This document shows, piece by piece, positions 1 through 7,046 of a stretch of 15,852 nt of DNA (positions are counted from its first letter, which is position 1; each line of letters opens with the position of its first letter). Under the pieces are notes generated by a model. It did not search any database. It was not told the DNA's origin and saw only the letters and a program-made list of their open reading frames with translations. The stretch is from Frankiales bacterium (GTDB lineage Bacteria > Actinomycetota > Actinomycetes > JAFAQI01). The DNA lies in the NCBI GenBank assembly GCA_019246495.1, contig JAFAQI010000508.1:1-15852 (forward strand), in the 5' to 3' direction. A program made the position numbers and the translations under genes.

Positions 1-342
1 CATGATGTTGGACTTCTGAAGCTCGACCGGGTCCTTGTCGGACGCGCCGGCCTGCACTCGCTTGTAGTGGTTGTAGACGGCGACGGACAGCGTCTTCTTC
101 GCGTTGTCCTGGCCGATCACATAGCCGTCGAGGAACTCGTAGATCTCTTTGGGCTTGGGGAGCTCGTCGAACTTGACGTCCGAGGACTCGGTGAGCTCTT
201 CCTCGATGATCTCGTTGCAGAGGTCGATGCACTCGTCGCAGATGTAGACGCCCGGACCTGCAATGAGCTTCTTGACCTGCTTCTGGCTCTTCCCGCAGAA
301 GGAGCACTTGAGCAGGTCGCCACCGTCACCGATGCGTGCCAC
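1..342 (-). CDS. clpX: ATP-dependent Clp protease ATP-binding subunit ClpX, N-terminal part (runs off left edge)
   Basis: This is the AAA+ unfoldase that recognises substrates and feeds them to ClpP in the cytoplasm. Only the first 114 codons are inside the window. The C4 zinc-binding domain is complete, with Cys13, Cys16, Cys35 and Cys38 (CSFC near the start, CDEC later), followed by the linker and the start of the AAA+ domain ([18 protein letters not shown], then YNHYKR). The sequence stops at SNIM, immediately before the expected Walker A loop, so ATPase motifs cannot be checked. The start is GTG at 342, chosen because an AAGGAG Shine-Dalgarno (348-353 on the plus strand) lies 5 nt upstream and because the protein then begins [16 protein letters not shown], as in other actinobacterial ClpX. 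It follows clpP2 in the same direction after a 228-bp gap, so it may have its own promoter. Confidence 0.97.
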   Translation of the reverse strand, partial: MARIGDGGDLLKCSFCGKSQKQVKKLIAGPGVYICDECIDLCNEIIEEELTESSDVKFDELPKPKEIYEFLDGYVIGQDNAKKTLSVAVYNHYKRVQAGASDKDPVELQKSNIM

Positions 343-367
343 CCAGACTCCTTCGTTCCGCTGACGT

Positions 368-386
368 ACCCGTGTCGGGCACGGGT
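368..386 (-). promoter_or_regulatory. Perfect 7-bp dyad/hairpin in the clpX leader
   Basis: ACCCGTG and CACGGGT flank a 5-nt spacer. The dyad ends about 15 nt before the clpX Shine-Dalgarno on the minus strand. It may be an operator or an RNA hairpin in the 5' leader; no regulator can be named. A TANNNT box (TACCGT, minus strand, 432-427) upstream would place the hairpin inside the transcript. Confidence 0.4.
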
Positions 387-525
387 CCACCGGGCCGGCC
401 GGAGGACGTGCCGGCGGCCGGTTATGACGGTACCGCCTTACCTGCCTCCGCGGGGCCCCTTGCTGATCACTTCGGGCGAGTCGTGGGTCCTTCCCGCACC
501 ATCTGTAACGGGGTTTCGCGATTCC

Positions 526-542
526 GGTGACCTACTGTCACC
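526..542. promoter_or_regulatory. Perfect 6-bp dyad GGTGAC-N5-GTCACC between clpP2 and clpX
   Basis: The inverted repeat GGTGAC/GTCACC has a 5-nt spacer (CTACT on the plus strand) and begins 28 nt beyond the clpP2 stop codon. It could be an intercistronic terminator-like stem (without a T tract) or a binding site for a dimeric regulator controlling clpX. Sequence alone does not decide between these. Confidence 0.35.
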
Positions 543-570
543 CGTTCGGCGTAGCGGACGGGAGCGAGCG

Positions 571-1224
571 CTAGCCCGGGAGAGCGGAAAGCTTGCGGCT
601 CTGGATGACCTCGTCGACCAGGCCGTACTCCACGGCCTCCTCCGCGGTGAGGATCTTGTCGCGCTCGATGTCCTCGCGCACCTGGTCCTCGGTGCGGCCG
701 GAGTGCCGGGCCAGCAGCGTCTCGAGCAGGCTTCGCATCCGGAGGATCTCGCGCGCCTGGATCTCGATGTCGCTGCCCTGGCCGCCGCCTTCGCTGTAGG
801 GCTGGTGGATCAGGATGCGCGAGTTGGGCAGCGCGAACCGCTTCTTGCCGGTGCCCGCTGCGAGGATGACCGCGGCGGCCGACGCCGCCTGTCCCATGCA
901 GACCGTCTGGATGTCCGGGCGGATGAACTGCATCGTGTCGTAGATCGCGGTGAGCGCGGTGAACGATCCGCCGGGCGAGTTGATGTAGACGTAGATGTCG
1001 CGGTCGGGGTCCATCGACTCGAGACACAGCAGCTGCGCCATCACGTCGTTGGCGGACGTGTCGTCGATCGGGGCGCCGAGGAAGATGATGCGCTCCTCGA
1101 ACAGCTTCGTGTAGGGCGACATCTCCTTGATGCCGTACGACGTCCGCTCGACGAACGTCGGCAACACGTAGCGGTTGTGAATCTCGGCGAGGCGCGACGC
1201 GGCGCTCGGGGTCAGGTCAGGCAT
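571..1224 (-). CDS. clpP2: ATP-dependent Clp protease proteolytic subunit ClpP2
   Basis: This 217-aa serine peptidase subunit forms, with ClpP1, the mixed tetradecameric chamber typical of actinobacteria. The catalytic triad is visible: Ser115 in GQAASAAA, His140 in RILIHQPY and Asp189 in ERDKILT. INSPGG (81-86), forming the oxyanion region, is intact. The GQAASAAA signature and the C-terminal [11 protein letters not shown]...RKLSA match the ClpP2 rather than the ClpP1 type. The ATG at 1224 has an AAGGAG ribosome-binding site 6 nt upstream. The gene follows clpP1 after 26 nt, so the two are almost certainly cotranscribed and made together. Confidence 0.96.
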   Translation of the reverse strand: MPDLTPSAASRLAEIHNRYVLPTFVERTSYGIKEMSPYTKLFEERIIFLGAPIDDTSANDVMAQLLCLESMDPDRDIYVYINSPGGSFTALTAIYDTMQFIRPDIQTVCMGQAASAAAVILAAGTGKKRFALPNSRILIHQPYSEGGGQGSDIEIQAREILRMRSLLETLLARHSGRTEDQVREDIERDKILTAEEAVEYGLVDEVIQSRKLSALPG

Positions 1225-1250
1225 TCGGGTCTCCTTGTTGTGTTCGGCGG

Positions 1251-1859
1251 TCAGGAGACCGCGCCCTCGGAGGGCACCTGGTTGGCTCGGCTGACGACGT
1301 GGTCGACGAAGCCGTAGTCCTTGGCCTCGTCGGCGGTGAACCAGCGGTCGCGGTCGGAGTCCTTCTCGATCTGCTCGACCGACTGACCGGTGTGGAACGC
1401 GATGCGCTCCTGGAGCTTCTTCTTCGTGTAGAGCATCTGCTCGGCCTGGATGGCGATGTCACTCGCCGTACCACCGAAGCCACCGGACGGCTGGTGCATC
1501 ATGATCCGCGAATGCGGCGTGGCGTAGCGCTTGCCCTTCGAGCCGGCACAGAGCAGGAACTGACCCATGCTCGCGGCGAGACCCAGCGCGACCGTCGCGA
1601 CGTCGTTCTCGACGAACTGCATGGTGTCGTAGATCGCCATGCCAGCGGACACGCTGCCGCCGGGTGAGTTGATGTAGAGGTAGATGTCCCGCTCGGGGTC
1701 CTCGGCCGCGAGCAGCAACAGCTGCGCGCAGATCTGGTTGGCGATCGGGTCGTCGACCGCACTGCCGAGGAACACGATCCGCTCGCGGAGCAGCCGCTCG
1801 TAGACGGAGTCGTTGAGGTTCATCCCCGCCAGCGGGGCGCGGTTCTCGATCTCGTTCAT
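1251..1859 (-). CDS. clpP1: ATP-dependent Clp protease proteolytic subunit ClpP1
   Basis: This 202-aa ClpP subunit has the canonical triad at Ser97 (LAASMG), His122 (IMMHQP) and Asp171 (DRDRWFT), and [11 protein letters not shown] near residue 63. [14 protein letters not shown] text near the N terminus (here [18 protein letters not shown]) and [19 protein letters not shown] near the C terminus are ClpP1-type. The ATG at 1859 has no convincing Shine-Dalgarno. An in-frame ATG 12 codons later is an alternative start, and related ClpP1 propeptides are removed by processing, so the mature subunit would be little affected. The gene lies 70 nt downstream of tig and 26 nt upstream of clpP2. No T-rich terminator follows tig, so readthrough from tig is possible. 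Confidence 0.96.
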   Translation of the reverse strand: MNEIENRAPLAGMNLNDSVYERLLRERIVFLGSAVDDPIANQICAQLLLLAAEDPERDIYLYINSPGGSVSAGMAIYDTMQFVENDVATVALGLAASMGQFLLCAGSKGKRYATPHSRIMMHQPSGGFGGTASDIAIQAEQMLYTKKKLQERIAFHTGQSVEQIEKDSDRDRWFTADEAKDYGFVDHVVSRANQVPSEGAVS

Positions 1860-1929
1860 AGGGGGAGGCTAGCCCGCGGCATCGTCGTACGCCGGGCGTG
1901 GCCGCGCTTGTTCGCTGTAGGAGTAGCGG

Positions 1930-3327
1930 TCAGCTCTCGTCGTCGGCGTCTGCGATGTCATCGGCGTCGGCTGACTCCGACATCTCGGACCCATCGGCCT
2001 CCGGGTCGAACTCCCTCGTGAGGTCGTCGAGGCTCACCGGTCGACCACTGGCGTCGGTGATCGTCGCGCGCTCGAGCACCAGCGCGAGCGCCTTGCCGCG
2101 CAGCACCTCGCTCATGAGCGCACCGAGCTGGCCGGACTGCACAACCTGCTGCGCGTATTGGTCGGCTCGCATCCCGGACTGCTGGGCACGGCGGACAATC
2201 GTGTCGGTGAGCTCGGCCTCGCCGACCTGAAGCTCTTCCTTGCGCGCGATCGCGTCGAGCACGAACTGCGCGCGGATCGCCTGCTCGGCACTCTCGGCGA
2301 TGTCGGTGTCGATCTCGTCGACCGAGCGGCCTTCCATCGAGGCGTAGGCCTCTTTGGTGATGCCGGCGGCCTGGAGCTGCTGCTCCATCGTGCGCTTGCG
2401 GTAGGCGACCTCGTCGCTCAGCACGTGCTCCGGCATCGGCACGGTGACTCGTTCGAGCAGCACCTCGAGCGCGCGGTCGCGGGCCTGCACACCCTGCTGC
2501 AGCCGGCCGACCCGACCCAACCGGTCGCGCAGGTCGTCGCGCAGCTCGGCGATCGTGTCGAACTCGCTCGCGGTCTGCGCGAAGTCGTCGTCGAGGGCCG
2601 GCATCTCCTTTGCCTTCACCGACTTGACGGTGACGCTCGCCTGCGCAGTCTCTCCGCCACGCTCGCCGGAGCGCAGCTGCGTCTCGAACTCCTTCGACTC
2701 CCCCGCCGAAAGTCCGACGATCGCGTCGTCGAGTCCGGCGACGAGCGAATCGCTGCCGACCTCGTAGCTGAGGTTGGTCGCGGTCGCGTCCTCGATCGCC
2801 TCGCCGTCGATCGTCGCGGACAGGTCGAGCGAGACGTAATCGCCGCGCTCGGCCGGCCGCTCGACGCCCTTCAACGTCGCGAACCGTTCGCGCATCGACT
2901 CGATCTGCTCGTCGATCCGCTCGTCGGTGACTTCAGCGTCGTCGACGGTGACCGGGAGGCCGTCGAAGTCGGGGAGCTCGATCTCCGGACGCACGTCGAC
3001 CTCTGCGGTGAACACGAGCTGGTCGCCGTCGGAGAACTGCGTGACCTCGATCTCCGGGTGACCGAGGATGTCGACGTCGTTCTCGCGCACGGCCTCGCCG
3101 TAAAGCTTCGGCAGCGCGTCGTTCACCGCCTCTTCGAGCACCGCGGAGCGGCCGACGTACTGGTCGATCATGCGCGGCGGCACCTTGCCGGGGCGGAACC
3201 CCTTGAGCCGGACCTGCTGACCGATCTTCTTGTACGCCGACTCGAGCGACGGCTTGAGCTCGTCGAACGGCACCTCGACCGTCAGCTTCACGCGGGTGGG
3301 GCTCAGCGTCTCGAGGGCGCTCTTCAT
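1930..3327 (-). CDS. tig: Trigger factor, ribosome-associated chaperone / peptidyl-prolyl isomerase
   Basis: This 465-aa protein binds the ribosome exit tunnel and shields nascent chains. The N-terminal ribosome-binding domain carries the signature GFRPGKVP at 43-50. An FKBP-type PPIase domain lies at about 162-240 (GDYVSLDLSATIDGE ... VGLSAGESKEFE). The helical chaperone arms follow from about 250 to 430. The last ~27 residues are highly acidic (Asp/Glu/Ser), as in other actinobacterial trigger factors. Length is normal for the family. The ATG at 3327 is preceded by AGGAG with a 10-nt spacer. The placement upstream of clpP1-clpP2-clpX is the conserved bacterial arrangement that couples folding of new proteins to their degradation. 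Confidence 0.97.
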   Translation of the reverse strand: MKSALETLSPTRVKLTVEVPFDELKPSLESAYKKIGQQVRLKGFRPGKVPPRMIDQYVGRSAVLEEAVNDALPKLYGEAVRENDVDILGHPEIEVTQFSDGDQLVFTAEVDVRPEIELPDFDGLPVTVDDAEVTDERIDEQIESMRERFATLKGVERPAERGDYVSLDLSATIDGEAIEDATATNLSYEVGSDSLVAGLDDAIVGLSAGESKEFETQLRSGERGGETAQASVTVKSVKAKEMPALDDDFAQTASEFDTIAELRDDLRDRLGRVGRLQQGVQARDRALEVLLERVTVPMPEHVLSDEVAYRKRTMEQQLQAAGITKEAYASMEGRSVDEIDTDIAESAEQAIRAQFVLDAIARKEELQVGEAELTDTIVRRAQQSGMRADQYAQQVVQSGQLGALMSEVLRGKALALVLERATITDASGRPVSLDDLTREFDPEADGSEMSESADADDIADADDES

Positions 3328-3357
3328 CGGGGTCGGGCTCCTGTTGCCGGTCTCGTC

Positions 3358-3433
3358 TGGTCGGGGCGGGGAGACTCGAACTCCCGATCTCCTGCTCCCA
3401 AAGCAGGCGCGCTAGCCACTACGCTACGCCCCG
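3358..3433 (-). tRNA. tRNA-Pro(UGG), with encoded CCA
   Basis: A full cloverleaf can be folded: 7-bp acceptor CGGGGCG/CGCCCCG, D arm GCGT...GCGC with GG in the loop, anticodon stem CCTGC/GCAGG, T arm GGGAG-TTCGAGT-CTCCC and discriminator A. The anticodon loop TTTGGGA gives UGG with G37, as expected for proline. CCA follows the discriminator base directly. A TANNNT box (TAGACT, minus strand 3451-3446) lies 12 nt before the 5' end and may be its -10 element. The gene reads toward tig, whose start codon is 30 nt beyond the CCA. Confidence 0.95.
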
Positions 3434-3480
3434 CGGCGTCGCCCGAGTCTAGGGCTCCGTGCCTACGGCGACGCCCGTCC

Positions 3481-3551
3481 GCGGGCGTAGCTCAACGGCA
3501 GAGCCCCAGCCTTCCAAGCTGGTGGTGCGGGTTCGATTCCCGTCGCCCGCT
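3481..3551 (+). tRNA. tRNA-Gly(UCC)
   Basis: The cloverleaf comprises acceptor GCGGGCG/CGCCCGC, D arm GCTC/GAGC, anticodon stem CCAGC/GCTGG with loop CTTCCAA (anticodon UCC), T arm GCGGG-TTCGATT-CCCGT and discriminator T. CCA is not encoded, unlike the neighbouring tRNA-Pro. The two tRNA genes diverge from a 47-bp region (3434-3480). No second copy of the tRNA 3' end was noticed in the window, so there is no sign of an integrated element. Confidence 0.95.
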
Positions 3552-3622
3552 CTGGAACGATGCAGTTCAATCCACTGCGGCCAGGACGGACTGGAAAGTT
3601 GAAGGCGCCTGCCCCTTCGGCC

Positions 3623-5680
3623 ATGGAATATCGGCCGGCGCTCGACGGGGTGCGTTGCGTCGCCGTGTACCTCGTCCTCCTCTTCCACGGCGGCTTGGCC
3701 ATCGCAAGCGGCGGCTTCATCGGCGTCGATCTCTTCTTCGTGCTCTCCGGCTTCCTGATCACCAACGTGCTGTTGACGGACATCGAGCGCTACGGCCGGG
3801 TCCGCTTCGGCAGGTTCTACTCGCGGCGGGCGCGGCGGCTGCTCCCAGCGGCGGTGGTCACTGTCGTCGCGACGAGCGTGGTGTTCCTGCTCATCGCGGG
3901 CGTCGTGGAGCGGTTGCCGCTGGTGCGCGATGCGCAGAGCTCGCTGCTCTACGTCGCCAACTGGCACTTCCTTCACGCGCAGAACGACTACTTCGCCAGC
4001 GGCGTATCCAAGAGTCCATTCCTGCACTTCTGGTCGCTCGGGATCGAAGAGCAGTTCTATGTCGTGTTCCCCCTCCTGCTGATGCTGCTGTGCCGGTTCG
4101 GACGAGGTCGACGGGTGACGATCGCCGGGCTCGGGCTGCTCTTTGCGCTCTCTCTCCTGGCGCAACTGCATTGGGCGGGCGCTGACCCCAACCACGCCTA
4201 TTACGGCACGGACGCCAGGGCCTACCAACTGCTTGCCGGCGCCTTGCTCGCCTTCGCCCTGCGCGGGCGGCGGCCGAGGCTCACCCTCCGCGCGGCCAGT
4301 CTGGCGTCGGGGGCAGGACTGATCGCCATGTTGCTCCTGGGCAGCGGCCTCGTGGCGATGAGCGTGTCCCATCGCGGCGTCGCCGCAACCGCGGCCGCGA
4401 CGCTCTTGCTGGCTGGGCTGACCTGGTCGGAAGCTGGCTGGGTCGGTCGATGGCTGTCGCGGCCGGTCCCCCGGTATCTGGGTGGGATCTCCTACTCGAC
4501 CTATCTGTGGCACTGGCCCGTGATCGTCGTGCTGTTGAAGCTGACGTCGCTGGGCGCACTCGAGGTGACCGCGGCAACCGCCGTGCTGGCCACCGGACTC
4601 GCGGCCCTGTCGACGGCGTGTCTCGAGATGCCGATCCGGCGTGCCCCTCGGCTCGACCCGATCAACTGGAGAACCGTTGCTGCCGGAGTCGGCGCATGCG
4701 CGCTTGTCGCAGCACTCGTCGTGCCGCCGGTCCTGCGCAGCAACCAGCGTCCCCTCATCACGACGGCGGAGGATGCCGCGCGCCCGGCCGCTGCCACGGC
4801 CAGGCTCCGGCTGCTCCGCCGCCACCAACACCATCTCGCGCGTTCCCGATCGAACCGCCGCGCCCGGGTGCCGTCGCTCGACTGGAACGCCATCGCTGGA
4901 AGCAATGGACCTGGCCGGACATGTGGCGCCCAGGACCCGCAGAGATGCGTCGTGGTCCCCGGTCATGGACTGTCAGTCCTGCTGGTGGGCGACAGTCACG
5001 CCCGGATGCTGGCGCCGGTGCTGATCAGCCTCGCGCACAAGTACGGGTTCACGCTGTCGTTGAACGCACTCTCGGGATGCCCCTGGCAAGCGGACATCTC
5101 CAACCTGCACGACCCGCCGGCGGCGCAGGCGGCCTGCACCGCCGCGCGGGGTCAGTGGTACCGTGACGTGCTACCCAAGCTGCGGCCGAACATCGTGATC
5201 CTCGCCGAGTATGCACGCGACAACCCCGCCATCTACGGCCACACCCTCGTGCGCACCGGCGGCTCACACGAGTCCTTGCACCAGCTCCTGCAAGCGACGA
5301 CTAAGCAGACCCTGGCCCAGATCACCGCGACCGGAGCCCGCGCACTGATCATGAACAGCATCCTGGTCAGCAGCTTCGATCCGCTCGTCTGCCTGTCGCG
5401 CGTCAAGTACGTCGACCAGTGCGACGTCCCGGCGCCGAGCCATCCGCCGTTCAGCGATCAGATCTACGCCGAGGCTGCCCGATCGATCGCGAACGTGTTC
5501 ACCTTCGACATCAACCGAATCGTTTGCCCCACGGAACCGATCTGCCATCCGATGATCGGACCCCTGCCGGTCTGGCGAAACTTCAACCACTACACCCCTC
5601 AAGTCCTGATCCATTACCAGGACCAGATCTGGGCGACCATCAAGCAAAGTGGAGCCCTCCAAGGTCTCTCCTCTTCATAG
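3623..5680 (+). CDS. Membrane acyltransferase (acyltransferase-3/OafA-YrhL family) with C-terminal SGNH domain
   Basis: The 685-aa protein is predicted to O-acylate an envelope glycan or glycolipid. The N-terminal domain has the family landmarks: YRPALDGVR at the start, candidate catalytic His22 in VLLFHGG, GGFIGVDLFFVLSGFLIT, RRARRLLPA and FLHFWSLGIEEQFYVVFP, with roughly ten hydrophobic segments to about residue 370. An Arg-rich linker (about 390-418) leads to an SGNH domain with VLLVGDSHAR (Ser458). Near the C terminus WRNFNHYTP holds His656, but the position normally occupied by the catalytic Asp is Asn653, so hydrolase/transferase activity of this half is uncertain. The ATG at 3623 is preferred over an in-frame ATG at 3560 because family members usually begin at this point, although no good SD is seen. 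The substrate is unknown and neighbours do not reveal it. The 3' half looks somewhat less GC-rich than the surroundings. Confidence 0.88.
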   Translation: MEYRPALDGVRCVAVYLVLLFHGGLAIASGGFIGVDLFFVLSGFLITNVLLTDIERYGRVRFGRFYSRRARRLLPAAVVTVVATSVVFLLIAGVVERLPLVRDAQSSLLYVANWHFLHAQNDYFASGVSKSPFLHFWSLGIEEQFYVVFPLLLMLLCRFGRGRRVTIAGLGLLFALSLLAQLHWAGADPNHAYYGTDARAYQLLAGALLAFALRGRRPRLTLRAASLASGAGLIAMLLLGSGLVAMSVSHRGVAATAAATLLLAGLTWSEAGWVGRWLSRPVPRYLGGISYSTYLWHWPVIVVLLKLTSLGALEVTAATAVLATGLAALSTACLEMPIRRAPRLDPINWRTVAAGVGACALVAALVVPPVLRSNQRPLITTAEDAARPAAATARLRLLRRHQHHLARSRSNRRARVPSLDWNAIAGSNGPGRTCGAQDPQRCVVVPGHGLSVLLVGDSHARMLAPVLISLAHKYGFTLSLNALSGCPWQADISNLHDPPAAQAACTAARGQWYRDVLPKLRPNIVILAEYARDNPAIYGHTLVRTGGSHESLHQLLQATTKQTLAQITATGARALIMNSILVSSFDPLVCLSRVKYVDQCDVPAPSHPPFSDQIYAEAARSIANVFTFDINRIVCPTEPICHPMIGPLPVWRNFNHYTPQVLIHYQDQIWATIKQSGALQGLSSS

Positions 5681-5745
5681 ATGAGTTCGGGGCGTCGGCA
5701 TCGTCTGACCCAGGGAGCGCACCCCCCACCCCGCCTGGAGCAGAC

Positions 5746-6078
5746 GTGGCCACGTACGTGATCTATTTCAACCAGCAATGGGTCGGCGACCACTCGGACG
5801 AGTGGTTCCGCGAACGCGGGCGCCTGGCGACGGCGGTCGTCGACGAGATGAAAGAAGCCGGCGTTCATGTCTTTGCCGGCGGCCTCGAGGAGGACCACAA
5901 GGCGGCGTTCTCCGTCGACCCTGACGGCACCATCAGCCCCGGACCGCATGCCCCGACCGATGAGTACCTCGGTGGACTGACCATCGTGGACGTGGCTGAC
6001 GACGAAGCCGCTCAGCTGTGGGCCCGCAAGATCGCAGCCGCGTGCGGCTGGCCACAGGAAGTCCGCCGCGCATACTGA
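5746..6078 (+). CDS. YCII-related (YciI/DGPF-type) small protein
   Basis: A 110-aa soluble protein with the ferredoxin-like YCII pattern: a first strand ATYVIYFN, a helix with DHSDEWFRERGRLATAVVDEM, a strand HVFAGGLEE, then YLGGLTIVDVADDEAAQLWARKIAAACG, corresponding to the family's glycine-strand-helix end. The biochemical role of YCII proteins is mostly unknown, and this one cannot be assigned further. The start is GTG at 5746 because GGAG (5737-5740) sits 5 nt upstream; the open frame extends further 5' but overlaps the acyltransferase in another frame. It lies 65 nt after the acyltransferase stop and converges on the VOC gene. Confidence 0.8.
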   Translation: MATYVIYFNQQWVGDHSDEWFRERGRLATAVVDEMKEAGVHVFAGGLEEDHKAAFSVDPDGTISPGPHAPTDEYLGGLTIVDVADDEAAQLWARKIAAACGWPQEVRRAY

Positions 6079-6109
6079 TCAGCCGACCGGGCGTGGTCGC
6101 CGTTGCACC

Positions 6110-6123
6110 CGACGAACGCGTCG
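6110..6123. terminator. Short stem-loop between convergent genes (weak terminator candidate)
   Basis: CGACG-AACG-CGTCG forms a 5-bp stem with a 4-nt loop in the 65-bp gap between the convergent YCII and VOC stop codons. It has no T tract on either strand, so an intrinsic terminator role is only tentative. Confidence 0.22.
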
Positions 6124-6143
6124 AGTCACATGCGTACGCGGGC

Positions 6144-6506
6144 TCAGACGCCGCCTTCGCGGGCGCTGAGCACGCAGAACTCATTGCCTTCCGGATCGGC
6201 GAGCACGATCCAGGTGTTCTCCGCGCGTTGCCCGACGTCGACGCGCGTCGCGCCGAGCGACTCCAGCCGCGCGACTTCTGCATCGCGGTCGTCGGGAGCC
6301 AGGTCGATGTGCAGCCGGTTCTTCCCGGACTTCGCCTCGGCGACCGGGACGAAGACGAGTGCCGGATAGGTGTCGTCGTCCACCGCGGCGACGACTTCGT
6401 CCTCGGCCTCGTACACGATCTGCCAACCGAGCGCCTTCGCCCACCACTCGGCGAGAGTCTTCGGGTTCTGACAGTCGATGACAACGGTGTAGAAGCGCAC
6501 GGTCAT
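6144..6506 (-). CDS. VOC superfamily (glyoxalase-like) protein
   Basis: A 120-aa protein with two beta-alpha-beta-beta-beta-type repeats: TVRFYTVVIDCQNPKTLAEWW with ALGWQIV in the first half and RLHIDLAPDD, VARLESLGATRVD, WIVLADPEGNEFCVL in the second. NPKTLAEWWAKALGW and DPEGNEFCVL are typical of the glyoxalase-like branch that includes resistance-type proteins. His and Glu residues in LHIDL and GNEFC could form part of a metal or ligand site, but the substrate cannot be named. The ATG at 6506 is chosen over an upstream in-frame ATG at 6575 because AAAGG (6515-6519, minus strand) lies 8 nt before it and the first strand starts immediately. It diverges from the globin-like gene with 89 bp between starts. 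Confidence 0.8.
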   Translation of the reverse strand: MTVRFYTVVIDCQNPKTLAEWWAKALGWQIVYEAEDEVVAAVDDDTYPALVFVPVAEAKSGKNRLHIDLAPDDRDAEVARLESLGATRVDVGQRAENTWIVLADPEGNEFCVLSAREGGV

Positions 6507-6534
6507 GCCGCCACCCTTTCGGACCCGTCGGGCG

Positions 6535-6558
6535 TGCGACAAACGAATTGTCATCGCA
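6535..6558. promoter_or_regulatory. Imperfect palindrome in the VOC/globin divergent promoter region
   Basis: A core GACAA-ACGAA-TTGTC dyad is flanked by TGC on the left and TCGCA on the right, giving an operator-like imperfect palindrome midway between the two divergent starts. It is AT-richer than its surroundings. No regulator gene is adjacent, so this is only a candidate site. Confidence 0.35.
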
Positions 6559-6571
6559 CAGGGTTCGCCCG

Positions 6572-6599
6572 CCATGCTGTGCGATCGTGCCCGGCATGG
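6572..6599 (+). promoter_or_regulatory. Hairpin enclosing the globin-like start codon
   Basis: CCATGCTG pairs with CGGCATGG (8 bp including one G-T pair; 12-nt loop), placing the ATG at 6596-6598 inside the stem. No clear Shine-Dalgarno precedes this ATG. The stem could limit translation initiation. Confidence 0.3.
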
Positions 6600-7042
6600 A
6601 GAGCGTCTACGAAGCTGCCGGCGGTGCCGAGGGCTTGCTCCGCCTCGCCGAGGCGTGGCACGAGCGGGTGATGGCGGACGAGGTCGTGAGCCACGCCTTC
6701 AGCCACGGATTCGAGCCGGACCACACGGAGCGCCTTGCGGCCTACTGGGTGGAGGCGCTCGGCGGTCCTGCGGCGTACTCGCGGCGGTATGGCGACGAGA
6801 CGTCGGTCGTCCGGACACACAGCGGCCACGGCATCCACGAGGAGATGGACCAGCGCGCCATCGACTGTTTCGATCACGCACTCGAGGACACCGGCCTCAC
6901 GTCCGAGCCGTTGCGGCAGGTGCTGCACGACTACTTCGCCTGGGCCACGACGACAACGATGGCGCGCTACCACGAGTCCGCCGACGACGTGCCGGATGCG
7001 ATGCCCATCCCGCACTGGACCTGGACCGGGCAGGTCACGTGA
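6596..7042 (+). CDS. Truncated-hemoglobin-like (group II type) globin
   Basis: A 148-aa heme-protein candidate. The start MESVYEAAGGAEGLLRLAEA and the following HERVMADEVVSHAFSHGF, YWVEALGGPAAYS and VVRTHSGHG follow the 2/2 globin layout, with His75 the likely proximal heme ligand. At the usual B10 tyrosine position I read His22 (AWHERV), and several extra histidines surround the predicted pocket. The C terminus MPIPHWTWTG is a tail seen in an uncharacterised actinobacterial branch annotated as globin or oxidoreductase. The ATG at 6596 was preferred to an in-frame start 16 codons earlier because the family begins at this point; it lacks a clear SD. The stop lies 4 nt from the convergent GNAT gene's stop. 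Function (oxygen, NO or redox chemistry) is not deducible. Confidence 0.8.
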   Translation: MESVYEAAGGAEGLLRLAEAWHERVMADEVVSHAFSHGFEPDHTERLAAYWVEALGGPAAYSRRYGDETSVVRTHSGHGIHEEMDQRAIDCFDHALEDTGLTSEPLRQVLHDYFAWATTTTMARYHESADDVPDAMPIPHWTWTGQVT

Positions 7043-7046
7043 GCCG

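Noticed and set aside
1911..1928. ClgR-like operator upstream of clpP1 (CGC...GCG half-sites)
   Set aside because: The CGC and GCG halves are separated by 10 nt, not the 5-nt spacing of known ClgR sites, so it does not fit.
3532..3551. tRNA-Gly 3' end as a phage/island attachment site
   Set aside because: No second copy of this segment and no integrase gene were seen in the window.
3601..3618. GAAGG/CCTTC stem before the acyltransferase ATG as a tRNA terminator or SD-masking hairpin
   Set aside because: Five base pairs with an 8-nt loop and no T tract; too weak to call.
2158..4185. 675-codon plus-strand open frame across tig and both tRNAs
   Set aside because: It is antisense to tig, spans two tRNA genes and enters the acyltransferase out of frame; its product has no recognisable domain. 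Long antisense frames are expected in GC-rich DNA.
3449..4966. 505-codon minus-strand open frame opposite the acyltransferase
   Set aside because: Low-complexity Arg/Gln/Glu-rich product over a clear membrane enzyme gene; a shadow frame that also crosses tRNA-Gly.
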